Assembly: GCA_013398615.1 (NCBI GenBank) | Contig: VZSR01003803.1 | Span: forward strand, 65,006,413 to 65,070,412 | DNA from: Brachypodius melanocephalos | Lineage: Eukaryota > Chordata > Aves > Passeriformes > Pycnonotidae | DNA length: 64,000 nt | Direction: 5' to 3' | Shown here: positions 24,707 to 37,163 of the stretch, in pieces | Position numbering within the stretch: the stretch's first letter is position 1 | How the letters are laid out: each line of letters starts with the position of its first letter | Translations under genes and position numbers: made by a program | Notes under the pieces: generated by a model | What the model was told of the DNA's origin: nothing | Seen by the model: only the letters and a program-made list of their open reading frames with translations | The model's database searches: none

Positions 24707-27700
24707 TTGTGATTGAACTTGACTTAAACAGTGAGAGCATGACACTGTCACAAAGTATGCTGCACTTCTAATAAAAGCAGAGAATTAAATCTCCATAGAC
24801 TGTTTCTAGCTTTGTTTTTGCAAATTATACAAGAACAGGAGGCCATACTCATTCTCCTACTAAGGAGGAAAGAAAAAACCCCTTTTTTTTCTGAGAGAAC
24901 CAAACTTAATGGAAAACATCGTATTAAAATCACCAGCTTCACTAGCTCCATGTCACAAGAGAGCCTTAACCATTTATACTTCTGTAAATAGGCACACTCA
25001 CACAGGGAGTTATAAACTATAGTATCTTTAAATTAAATTTGAAAGGCTCATACCATAAAAGTCAGTACCATTCAAGTCATGGTGCCAGCTCACAGGCTGT
25101 ATCAGCATCCTCAACACACATATCTAAGGGAAAGGCAGGAGAGAGGTATTTGCTACCAATGCAGTGAGGACTATCACTGAGCTGGCATGCCGGGAGTGGA
25201 TTTATGCCACACTTGTCAGAATTCACTTTCCCCAAGAGCCGTGAAAACAATGAAAGAGGCTTCAACCTTTCCAGTACAAAAGATCTTGTGGCAGCCAGTG
25301 CCATTTTAATCAGCTTGCTCTGACAGCAGAAGGGCTGCAGAGCTCTCCTGGAGAAAGGCAGCAGAGCTGGCGATGGGAAGGCAGAGATTGAGCCACCAGT
25401 GGTGAGCACTGGCTGCTAAGGGATCCCCAAACGTGTCCCAGCTGCAGGAGGTACAGGCAGGAACAGGCTCCCAGCTTTGGTGCTGCCATTGCACACTGAC
25501 ACCCCCACAGGAGCCCACTGAGCCTCACAGAGACTGTACTTCCAGACCCTTGAACATCTCCACACTTCTGTTTTGCTTTATTCAACAGGAACAAAGCCAC
25601 TCAGAAGTGACAGGGTTCACCTGTAGCAGCTGCCTCCATGTCAAACTTGTTTCTGGCAGCACCATCAACCGAAGCCTCCTACATTGCTGAGCTTTAGGCT
25701 CAGGCACCAAACTCTGACCCTCCTCAGCACCACTGACAAAACTGCTCTCCAAGGCAGAATCTTCTCTGCTCTCATCCCCTTTATGCACCGTGCTAGGCTT
25801 GCTTAGTTTTTACTAGCTTAATTGTCAGGGCAGCATCTCCTGAAGCCAAAATAAAGTCAGATTTCTATTACCAAATCCACTTTTCATACAAAATATTCTG
25901 TATTTTTAGAATATATGGCCAATTAGGAAAAAGTAAATTTACTTTTTTCTCTGTTTTAGAAACCAAAGAAATGTAATAACAGCAACCACTTGGAGAGAAA
26001 AGGAGAGGAAAAAAGCTTCACTTGACTCCAAACTAACTTTGCTTTTCTAATCAAAGTGAAACCTAACCTTTACATTATGCTGCCCATACATAGTGACTTT
26101 TATTCTACATATTGGCAATGTCCCCCTGCATGGATACTTGCTCTGAGAAAGTATAAATGGTATCAAACATTTCAAAATAACTGTATGGCAAGTGTTGTTA
26201 TTTAAAAATAAAGTATTTTATACACTACAATGGACATCTTGCAGAACCACATTATTTTAGATAATTCCTTACTGTCCATTCCAGCCTTAGGAAGCTACAC
26301 ACAGCTCATCTCAAAGTCCTGCAGAGAAGAAATACAGACAACTGGAAAGGAGCTATTGCAGCACTGGGGATCATGCACTTCCATTCATCTCTAATTCCAC
26401 CATGTGGGATTGCCCCACCACATAACACAAACAGAAGAGTTTACATCTCTACTTGCTCCCCTTGAATTGGTCCTGTATCTGTCTCTGGATCCCCCAGAGC
26501 AGCTAACAGCAATGAATGCTTACACACAAAACACAGGAGGTGCAGCTCACAAGAAGAGAAATGCAGCAGCAATGGGGCAAGAAAAATCTCCTTTCCAATA
26601 GAGATTACTCAGATAAAAAAATTAAAGAAGGCAAAAATAGAGAAAGACAATTAAAAAAGAAGATAACGGTATTGGTGGGGCAATGGTAATAAGCAGTATT
26701 GGACTGACAAAACTTTAATATTGATTAAAAATTTACTAACCTTATACCACAAGTAGAAGCAAGAACGCTGAATTCAAGTGGAAGATGTTCAGCTTAGTTT
26801 GTTCTTAGAGCTAATTTGCAAGTTAAGACTGGACTGATTGCTTTTATTTGTTTCTGAGAACCAAAGTGAGACTTTTAGAGAAATGAGAATCAGGAACTGG
26901 TATCAGAAAAAGGAAGATACAAAATGAGTTCATTTGAATGAGACTGGAAAAACCAGAGGCAACAGCCTTCTGCATGCAGGCCAGTGGATGTGAACAGCAA
27001 CCAAAATCTTGCATATTGACATTTTGAGGGATCTCTGCATCTTCTTACCTATTGGCTTACTATAAGCAGACTTTCAAGGTCACAAATGACAATTCAGATC
27101 AACAACCAACTAGGAAGAACACACTGGCACGTTAAGCACTTGCAAACACAAGAAATGCATCTCTCTGAGTCCATGCTTCTGAAAACCTGTTTCCTAAGAT
27201 GGGAATTTTGTAAGAAGAAGTCAGCTCTCAGTTAGCTGTCCATGTATTACCACCTTGCATTGACTTATAACTGTCATTCATGATTTCAGAAAGATCTATT
27301 TTCGTGATTACCCTGACAAAAGACATTAAATGACAAGAGAATGATAAGTGCAAACCATCTTTCTTTCACACACAGTTCACTTCTACAAAAAATGCTCACT
27401 ACTTCAATGTCACTTGTTCCAGAAACCCTTCCCCACATATTTACCACTTCTAAATTTTGAAAGCAGCATTACCCAGTTTGCTAACTCCTGCCTGACAGAG
27501 AATTATTCCCTTATTTCCTCACATATTAAGCAAAGAAGAACAAAAGGTAAGCTCAACTCACCATGAAGCAACACATCCACTACCTTCACATTCCTCTCTC
27601 AGAAAAAAGGTCACACATCTGGATTTAAGTCCTATTCCCTCATCTGTACCTTTGCTATACAGCCTTTCATATTAGAAGAAAGCATACAGGCAGAATATAT

Positions 27701-28820
27701 TTGCATGGAGCAGACAACTTGAGGAAAATCACCTGCATCTTGCTGAGCTCCTTTTTCTTTCCACAGCTACTGACTTACTGCTGGAAAAAGGTAACCTCTA
27801 TAAATACTTGGCACAGGGCACTGCTGGCACCCAAGATTCCTGCCATAAATAAGGCCTGAAAAAAACCTTCATTTTCTTTAGCCTCAGCCAACTGCAAGAT
27901 AATTAATGGGATAAAAATCCTGTAAGACACTGAAAGGGACAGGAAGAAAACCAAGAGAGGAAAAATGACATCAAAACAGTGGAAACCTCCAGCAGATTGC
28001 AAGGGACATGACATTACCAACCTGCGACCTGAGAGAAGATGAAGATACAGAACCTTATTTTTCCTAAGATACAGAACCAAGTTGGGCTGAGTGTGTGAGA
28101 GGTACTGAATATCCCACTAGAGACAAGTGAAAAAAGTCGATGAAACTGGGGAAAGCAAAGGCACACTGGTGTAAGGCAAAGAATAAAAAAGACACAGAGA
28201 ACTTACAAAAAGAAGATGAAAATCCATGTGAGACCACATGGAATTAATTGAAATTCATCTAGAAAGCAAAACATTTATTATTTCCCCAAGGGATTAATAT
28301 CTGTTTCTCTTGATACAAGTTCACATGCAAAGATTATTTATTATTGTTCCCTAAAAATTTCAGCAAAGCACAAGTATTCTCAAGTCTTAAGCATCCATGG
28401 GAAATTTATCTTCTTGAAAGCTAAAATCAACCAAATCGAAAAGTTTCAAATATCATAACGTGACGAAAAACAACAGCATGAAGTGACTCAGGTATTTTTT
28501 TCCATCACTTACATTCTACCATCAAAGCCATGTAAAATGACTGAAAAACATTCTTTAAAAAAAAAAAAAGAGAGTTAAGAATTTTGTGGGCCCCACAAGG
28601 ATTCCCAGCAATTCAGCTGTTTGTGGAATGCAGCTGCCCTGGGAGGCTTCATCTCTTCACCGAGCAGGAGCAAAGGGATCCCATCAGATACTAACTGCCC
28701 ACAGAAAATGTTACCAGCAATAAGATCAATTAGAAAATTATCTCCTGAAAGAAATATTATGCCATTAACTTAAATTAGTCTGCATGTTATCATATGTTAA
28801 AGAGTGGAAAATTTCCACAG
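24707..28820. other. Non-coding stretch, no gene recognised
   Basis: About 4.1 kb. A GC-richer part at 25,080-25,790 holds overlapping open frames on both strands in several phases (up to 110 codons), which indicates composition rather than coding. The 101-codon minus frame at 27775-28080 has a hydrophobic centre but no recognisable family. A purine-rich plus strand runs through about 28,080-28,230. A 13-A run lies at 28557-28569. Confidence 0.6.
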
Positions 28821-28918
28821 AATTTGAAGACGTAGTGCTTGAAGTCCATTTAGATCCCTATAATTTGATTAGGTCCGTGATTAATGAAGAGAAAGGGATG
28901 ATTTTGAAGGCCTCTCAG
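28821..28918 (+). other. Exon-like segment (speculative)
   Basis: A 98-bp segment preceded by TTTCCACAG (AG at 28819-28820) and followed by CTCTCAG|GTAGAA (GT at 28919-28920). One plus frame stays open through it (the wider frame runs 28784-28978) and reads EFEDVVLEVHLDPYNLIRSV in its first half. The upstream pyrimidine tract is weak. I recognise no protein family. It could be an unrecognised exon, a conserved non-coding element, or chance. Confidence 0.13.
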
Positions 28919-31900
28919 GTAGAAATCACTCCCCTGCAGCTGAGAAACAGAGCAGCCCACAGTCAGAGCAAACACTAAAGAGCCCAACTGGAACACAGTG
29001 CTTTGAAAGAGGCAATTTAAACAGAGACCTTGACTGTAGGGTCAGCCACCCTCTTGGTTCCTCCCATCCCTTCCCAACAGTGCGGGCAGCCCAGAAGACA
29101 GCAACTGTCCATCCAAGGGCAACACCTCTATGAAGAGAACCACTGGTAAGATCAGGAACATGGAGATTTCTAGACACAGGCTCTTCTTTCACATGACTTA
29201 GTCTTTAAATGTGTGTGCAAGGTGTGCTCTTTTAGACACAAGTGAGCTTCTCTTTAAGTTAATGGTTATGCACACACCAGTAACTCCAAAAAGCATGCCT
29301 GCTATTATTGTCAGATCATATTTCCTCTTCCATCTAGTTATGCAAAGCATGAATTCAAATCAAGTTAAGCATGGCACCAGGGAAAATAGTTTTAACAGTA
29401 AAGAATAAATGGAGGGGGCAGAAGAGATCAGAAATTAGGAAGAGCAAAGTTAAGAAAGGAACAGGAAATTCACATCTCAAGTGGAATTCCTTCAGCCCTG
29501 GTGAATGTCAAGAGGTGTGGATCAAACTCCCCTTAATCTACTTTGCAGAGACAGGTAAGGTATTTATTTCTTTTCTGAGCAACCCAGGATACATCCAGAT
29601 GCTTCAATAATGGCTTCCTTCATCCTCTTCCACAGATGCTTGGGCAAGAAAAAACTGATGGTAATCAAGTGTTCATAAAATGAATGCATAAAATTCATAA
29701 AATGAGAGAGGAGCCTGAGAGAGGGCAGGAGGAAAAGCCAGTTCACATTACAACCCACAAACAGAGGAAGGCAGGTAAATTAATACCTTCATTCTTCCTC
29801 AGCACTGGGCAAGATGTGGCTAGTAAGATTGCTGCTCAGTTATCAAATTTTTCCTCTTCAAAACTGTAACAGAGCTGTTCTGTGCCTCACAGAGCTCTCC
29901 TAGTAAACACACACCTCTTTCATCAGGATATGGATATATCGTCTCAGTAAAGTTTCTGCCTTGGTGTAATATGCTAATCTGTAATGATTAGAGAAATGTG
30001 TATATTGCTGTCATCTTCCAAGCACTGCACAAACAATAACCAGCTGATCAATGAACACTGCACTGGGGACTGTTAACACAGGAGTGATGTGTTTGTAGGT
30101 GTGCATGTGGCTAATGTTGACGGTCAGCATTTGATTTATGTGCTGGATTTCACCTTCCAAGAAAGGTCGCTCCCTTAAGGCAGGTCATCTGTCTGCCTGC
30201 AAGGGAAGGGTGAGAACCAGGAAGCAGTGGCTGACTCAGTGCCAGACCCCGCCTGACAGTGGAAAAAGCAGCTTCAGAAAAGCTCTGGAATGGTCCCAAA
30301 AACCTCTCCACCTCCCGAGCCAAGTGAAGAGAGGGAGAGAAAACTTTACAACTTAGGCGGGGTAAGGCCGGAGGTGGCTGACATTTCAAACAATAGCACA
30401 CTAAACTGGGAAAGTAAATCTTGGGACACAAAGCAGGTCTGAAGCAACTCTGTGATGCAGCATCTTGCAAGCACCCAGAGGAAGAATGGGCATGGGCAGG
30501 AGAGCACCCAAGTGTTTCTTTCTTAAGCCATTCATCACCTCATACGTTCAGGCTGTCAAAGCCAAAGAAACCTGGCACCACGTCAGCCAATGTACCTGAT
30601 TTGTTACCATTTTGAGAACCTGATAATTTGTCTGATAAGATCCCAAGTTAAGAGATGCAGGCAGGGCAGCACTATCTCTCTATGGGTAAACAGCTCTTGT
30701 CATTACATTCCTGTGAGCACATCTCCAGCCTGAGGGGCATGATCCATGAGCAACCAATCTTAAACCACAATGAGACCATGATAATAAACCTCTAGACTGA
30801 CTACGTGCACAGCAACTCAAGAATTTTCTTTGTAATCCTGAGAGCTCTCCAGTTAACTTTTCCCAACCTGCCACTGCCATCTCCTCTTTCCAACCACAGT
30901 TTGCCAACCCATTTCTGAGCTCCAGTCGGAGAAAACAGGTCACTCCACCCCCAAGCAGCTGTTTTGTAACAGCAAGGTAACTGCACAGGATTATTATCTA
31001 GATGTAAAATCTTAATTGGTGAAAGCTCCTACACGTTGAACTACCAGAAAAAAACCTTCAGCTTCTCTTTTCAATTGTGAGAATTATGTAACATACCTGT
31101 TAGCAGAGTTTAGTAATCAACAAGTGGTATAGTTTAATTTGACTGAGAGATAAGGTAAACAAGTTAGGTAGGATGACAATCACCATGAAGGCCATGTTAC
31201 TCTTCAGAAAAAAACCCAATGGCAATTAGAGAAATCCAGGCATCTGGGAAATGGTACATTTGCCCCTTCTGTTTTCATTTCCAGGCTGAGATGCTCTGTC
31301 TTGCACACACTGAGGAAGAGAGGGCCAGTCTTGGATCATTGTATCTCCCAGCTTGCTATCCTCCAGCCCAGGAGCACAGCTGCTTCCCAAGGGAGCCTGC
31401 ACTCTCAACAGCACAGCCTTCCTGCATGAGAAAGGAGGCAGCCTTGACCCACACTCCTGAAAAGAAGAATCTCACTGCAAGTAACAGAGGCTCTTCCACA
31501 GCCACCCTTGCTTCTGCAGAAAAAGCAACACCCTGGCAATACAGAACCTCTCAAAAGCTGACAGCCACTACACTCTTACAGCCTGGCTTCATTTACACCC
31601 CTGAAGAAGTTACCACCCAAATCAATAATGACTTCACAACAGCGTGAAGTGTGATAAGGTAACTGTTATTTTCGAGAAAAATTAGTATTCTGACAATGTG
31701 CCAGAATTTGGCTTTGCTAAACAGATGCTCCATGGCAAACCCATAAATACATGGAGAGCTATATAACCACCCAGGCTGCACCGATGCAGCAAGAGCTATG
31801 GAAATTCTTTCAGCTGGAGACTTGATGTGTGCACAGTTCAGACACCTCACCACCGAAACACAGGCAAGGTGGCAGTGACAAACCCACTGCTTGGCCACAA

Positions 31901-32569
31901 TCCATGGGAAACAGCAGAAATACAAACCAGGATGAAAGACTTGTCAGACCTGCGAATGTAAATAAGCATGGCTGTAAAGAAATGACAGCCCTACACAAGT
32001 ACTGCTGTTAGATGTTAAACACATCTCCTTGTAAAAGTACATGCAACTATCAATATTCCTGGCAATGTAGATTATATAAATACTTAGAAACAAAGGCCAG
32101 GCCTCACTGAAAACTCTCCAAATGTCTTTGGGTTAAAAAATACTGCAGCCCTTTGTGCTGCAAGGTTGGGCTAACATTTAACACTCCAGGATATCGTATA
32201 TCAAAGAGAGCTTCCTCTGTCAAAGAGCTGAGTGCCTTTCTAAGAAAGCTACCAGAACTTCTTTCTTTTTTTGGCAGTCTCATGTAACCAAACTTATCAT
32301 ATACAGACATTAGGCAACAGAGATAACACTCCGTAACTCTCCATATAGTGGACCAGGTCCCTGATAAAAAAGACCTAGTGCAACTGGTCCAAACAGGGCT
32401 GGAACTGCCAAAAGTTTCACTCTCAGGCTATGACCACAGCTGATCCAACAAATTTAAATCCAGCTCCTTTGAGCAGAGCATCAATTATTCGATTACAAAA
32501 GTCAGCGTATCAGTCATCCCTTATCTGCAGCTAACTCTTGAACTGCACTCATAAGTAAGGCTGCAGCTT
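28919..32569. other. Non-coding stretch, no gene recognised
   Basis: About 3.6 kb. The 142-codon plus frame at 31219-31647 is among the longest in the window outside the minisatellite. It reads PFCFHFQAEMLCLAHTEEER near its start, then becomes Ser/Thr/Ala-rich, and has no recognisable domain. A minus frame (31593-31925) overlaps its end. No RNA gene or transposon recognised. Confidence 0.55.
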
Positions 32570-33170
32570 TCACATTGATTCACCAGGTTTCACATGCCAT
32601 GGAAGAGCTCTTTCCAGAGGCTCCAGCAATACAGCACCAAGCTCCAGTACTCCACATCGATTCCCATGTTCCCAGGCACTGCCTGGACCCCCCTGCCAGG
32701 AATCCCCCCACAGCAGGGTGGATACAGTGCAACACCCACGTTGCCTAGGGGGTGTTTCTTCACAGGCTGTGATCAAGGGATGCTCAAGGGAGTCCTCGGA
32801 GAAGGCACATCCTGCTCACCACAGTGTGACCTCTCTGCCAGCCACAAATAAGGAGCCCACTGCACAAAGCCCCAGTCCTCAGGTAAGGGAACCAGCTAGG
32901 AAGGGGTTGCACTCACCAGGGACTGCTCCTTGCAGAGTGGAGAATCCTCTCCCGAGGTCTGCAGAACATTCCCTCTGCGTGTCCCTGAGCCTCCCCAGCC
33001 TGGCAGCATTTGCACTGACACCTTGAGCATCCCCTCCCCAGCCACTGACTCAGCTCCCTCCCTCTCCTGCTGCAGAGGATTTAGCAGCTCTCTCTGATGT
33101 TAGGCTGCCTTGGGCAGGGCAGGCAGCACACAGACAGGCAGGAGACATCTCCTCTGGATCACATTCTTGT
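32570..33170. other. GC-richer block, gene-poor, undetermined
   Basis: About 600 bp visibly richer in G and C than its neighbours, with scattered CpGs (fewer than expected of a true CpG island). It has a consensus-like splice donor CAG|GTAAGG with GT at 32882-32883. Overlapping plus frames (32594-32851 and 32718-33026) are Pro/Ser-rich without motifs. A non-coding RNA exon or promoter is possible but not shown. Confidence 0.25.
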
Positions 33171-36100
33171 GTTCGCTGCCATGAACCTGCGCTGTCTGTA
33201 AGACCGAATCTCCCTGCTTCAGCTTTGGTTGGTTTTTTGGTTAATTTTTTTTTTAATAAAACAACCTTCTACCATTCAATTTAGATCAGTGCCTTTAATG
33301 GTGCATTACTATTGAACTACAGAATGGAAAACCAGTCATTCCTACAGTTTTACACATGACCTTGTTAACTGAGTAAAATCAGTAGAAACAAAATCAGATT
33401 TTCTTTCTACCCAACAAAATGCAGTGGTGCCTCAGGTGAGCTTGTGCATCTACCCTAGAGAAAGACAAGGGCATTGGAAAAAAATATTCTATTGCAACAA
33501 TGTAAACCCAAGCCAGTCAGCTTTCCTTTCAAAGACACAGAATCTTGATTGCTAAATGTAGTGTTTGTGGATCATTTTGCATATGGAGCCTCCTAGTATT
33601 AACAGCTGACCACCTGTTTTCATTGAAGAACAATTTGCTGAAAAGCATGGAATTGTTCTGTTCAATTTCCCAAATTACAGTTTTCTGTCTTTAAAAAATG
33701 CTGAAGATAAAGACAGGAGTGCTGCTTTCTGACAATAAAATACGATCATCAGTTGCATAAACTAGGCTTCAGTTCAATTCCTTTGGTCTGCAATGTCAGT
33801 ATGAAGGCAGACAAATCTTTGGTTTAATGCTACTTTGAAAATACTTAAGAGTAGCTATTTCTAATCATTTAGCGAGAATTCACTTTCAAGACAACTGCAA
33901 ATAACTTCCTGTCATTTTTAATCTGGGGGAAAAAATAAGTAAAAAGAGACTACTACTTTTCTTTTAACTTTCGTAGGGAAAAAAAACGCATCTGAAATAT
34001 CCATGCCCAAAAGGCTTTGAAATGACACTAGCTTAGGTTACCAAATTAAACTCAGTAAGATTCTTCTGAATATCTGCATATATTTCTACCTCAACCTTCA
34101 TAAGAGGGTTGACTGATGCCAGTGATGACTGATTAGTCTTACAAACTGCAAGTAACCTGTTTTTGCTTTCAGATTATACTATTTCTTTGGGTGAGAAACT
34201 CCAGTTTCTCTAAAGAAAAGTCTGAAGTGGTTGGCTAAAAGAGACACTAAAAAATTCATATCACACAGTAAATCTCAAAGTTTGGTTGTTCAGATAATTT
34301 ACAAAAGTGTGCTGCATGCCTACAGCTGTCAGCAGCGTTGTCACTCTCCAGATGAGTGCCCATGAATCAGAGATCCAATAACTGTATGAAAAAGAAACCA
34401 CATACCCAGCTTTGGGGAAAAAAAAAGAAAAATCTAATAAATACCTGCATGTTCTCTGATGCCAGAGCATAATCCACAGTATTAAGTGGAAGATTTACCT
34501 GAAACACAGTTAAATACAGCTAAGAGGAAAAACCCTTAATTTAAAAAGTATGGGAGGTTTGCATATTGTGTAATTGCACCCTGACCATCACATTTTCTCA
34601 ACAATTTTTTACCTTTTATAACACAATAAAAGAATTAAAATATTAACAGTTTCAGTTACATATAGCTTTCATATCACAGGTGTCCTATTATATGATTCCT
34701 GTGAAATCACTCCACATGCAATAACAATTCAGTGGAGCTGAAAGACTTTCACTTTGTGTGACCTAAAGAGCAGAAAGAATGCATTTATCAGGTGCAAGTT
34801 CTGCTGGTGTCCCTCTAATAATCCAGTGCTATATGGTAGTCATGGGCACTCCAGCCACAGAGGGGATGAGAGCCAGACTAGAAGGTCAGATGGAAATGAA
34901 AAAAAAAAATTACTTCGAGGAGTTGAATCAATCTCTTTGATAGAAAAGCAAGAAAGGAGATGGGCAGCAGTTGGAATAGCACAGGCTCCTTGAGAGATGA
35001 AAGCAGGTTTGTTCCACTGAGGAAAAGATGGTGAGACATAAAGGAGAATCTTGCAGTAGAGTGACCTTGAAAGGAGCAAGAATAAAATAGATTTGGAGAT
35101 GGGGTTGTGTCACCAGGGCAAGTGAATCAGTCAGAGAAATAAAAAGGTAAAGCCACCTCAAGGTCTGGGTGAGGACGGAAGAGGAGAGGGCTGTAGGAGG
35201 AAGAAAATGGCAGACAGGATGCTATGGGAGGAACACAATCATGCTGCAGAATTCAAACTTTGCAGATTTCTTTTCTAATAAGTACTGGTCACTAACACAT
35301 GACTATCTAAAAGGAGATCTTTTTGTCAGTCTTCCCTTTAGCTCAAATATTTCACTTATTTCTCTCATCTCACATGAATCCACAAAATGCCATAATGAAT
35401 GCAAGAAGGCAGTAATTATCCTCTACTGAGTTTTAAAATGCATAAAATTGGTAGTAAAGGTTTATTACTTTTTCATCCGTGAAAAAAAATGTGCATACTT
35501 CATGCACTGCTTCTCAGCAACTCAAGAGCAGTGAACTTATTCCAGTTAAATACCTCAGTGTCATTCACTTGGAAACTGGCTCTTAATTCAGTCCTAATTT
35601 TTTGAAAATGCACTGTGTAATATTGTCATTAATTGTATTGAAGAGAACTTTTTTCTTTTAAACACAGGAAACAAACCTACCAATCTGGGAGCTCTGGTTA
35701 TGAGTTGCTAATGCTCAAAATATTACTAAGGACATCTGTAAAATAAATCTTACTTCTGAAGAGCTAGGTAAACATGTTTGGTTCATGAAAACAGGGCTTT
35801 AAAAGTAAGATCAGCAAAGACGTGTATTTAAGATTTATAACTGTGCATATCTGTGTTTCATTTACAAATGCGATTAATGGCTTTACACCTACTCTTCAAT
35901 TAAAATCAGCAGCCTTAACTCAGAATCACTTCTGATCTTGCAAAAAGAACCCAAAGGAGAGGCAAAGTGCTCCTTTGCAGCCTAAGACTTCCAACGTCAT
36001 TTAAAAGAACAAGAGCATCAGCCAAACTCTCTTCCCCTGAAATTCAGCTGTCAAATGCCTCTAAATTTCAGAAATAAAACCAAAACCACCACTAAATTAA

Positions 36101-37041
36101 AATATGTAATTTTAAACTACTGAACAGACAGTCAGTTTAGGCACTTTTTTGAATCCTAAAGTGAGTGTTTCAATACTCTGGGATGTGATGTGTGGTTTCC
36201 ACTCATGTATCATTCTTCCTGGATACTAGCAGGCAACTGAGTCCCAAAAAATTACAATGGTTAAAGTCTCTCCCTGGACAGCAATTACTGGAGCACGTCT
36301 ATGCCAGGGCTGCTTCTGTAACACTTCGGCAGAGACAGCCAGCAGAATTCCCCTCCTGCCACAGGTTTGCATCATCCTTCATTTACTCTACAATACATCA
36401 TCATTCCTACATTAAACAGAACTCCATAGTAACCAAAAAGAGTTTTAAAAACTTTGTTTAAAAAAAATATCATGGTCAGGAGGATGGGAGAGGATGAGAA
36501 CAAAGGAAGCTATGAGATAAAAAAAATTGTCTCACTGACATCCACATCAAACAAAACTACTTCAGGCAAAACAAGAGATGTATTTGTCCCTTGAAAAACA
36601 TTCTTTTCGGAGATGCTTGAATCCCTGCTTTCTGTTATGTAAATAATTTCTTTTCTGTTGTCTCTGTAAAGATCATGCAGTCTTGCAAACAAGGCTGAGC
36701 TGGGCAAACATAGAGCCATTTCTCAGCTAAAGTCATAAATTACTTATTGTTTTAATATACTGGAAAATTGGCAGGAAGTGGGGGAAGGTACGTCAGTTAC
36801 ACAAGACTTTATAACATCACTTATCCTTGCCTTCCATTAAAAAAGCGTTAGTTGCTGTAGCAACTGTCAAATCACACTCTGGTTCCTCTTCCTCCAAGAT
36901 ACAGAACTTCTCCAAAACACTCACACACAGCACAGCTCTCCTCCATCCAAAGGACAGGTTTCTGGCACTTTTGCACTGTTTAAAAAGAGACTCTCCAAGG
37001 AGCTGACAAATCCCTCACAGGCCTTTTACTCCAAAGTATGC
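33171..37041. other. Non-coding stretch, no gene recognised
   Basis: About 3.9 kb. The plus strand is unusually purine-rich through roughly 34,850-35,230. Short frames on both strands lack motifs. The minus strand at 34261-34470 has a 69-codon frame with no recognisable match. No RNA gene or transposon seen. Confidence 0.6.
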
Positions 37042-37074
37042 TCCTGCAGAATAGAAATCCTTTCCTGCAGAATA
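37042..37074 (+). repeat. Short direct duplication, 21-bp period
   Basis: TCCTGCAGAATA occurs at 37042-37053 and 37063-37074. A small local duplication with no coding context. Confidence 0.7.
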
Positions 37075-37123
37075 AAGATCTTTAAGGAAACCTTAAAACT
37101 CCTGGGTTTCCCCCATACATCTA

Positions 37124-37163
37124 CCCTCTTTTTTTCTCCTCTTCCTTTTTCTCCTTTCTCTCC
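37124..37163 (+). repeat. Pure 40-nt pyrimidine tract
   Basis: Every base from 37124 to 37163 is C or T on the plus strand. Such homopurine-homopyrimidine DNA can form triplex (H-DNA) structures and can stall replication. It also resembles a very strong splice polypyrimidine tract, but no AG-flanked exon follows that I can recognise. Confidence 0.8.

Noticed and set aside
25077..25600. Cluster of overlapping minus-strand frames (70-110 codons)
   Set aside because: Three phases and the opposite strand are open together, which points to GC-rich composition rather than coding.
31219..31647. 142-codon plus-strand open frame
   Set aside because: Starts with an ATG but shows no family signature and becomes Ser/Thr/Ala-rich, with no splice or start context. 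Not supported as a gene without transcript data.
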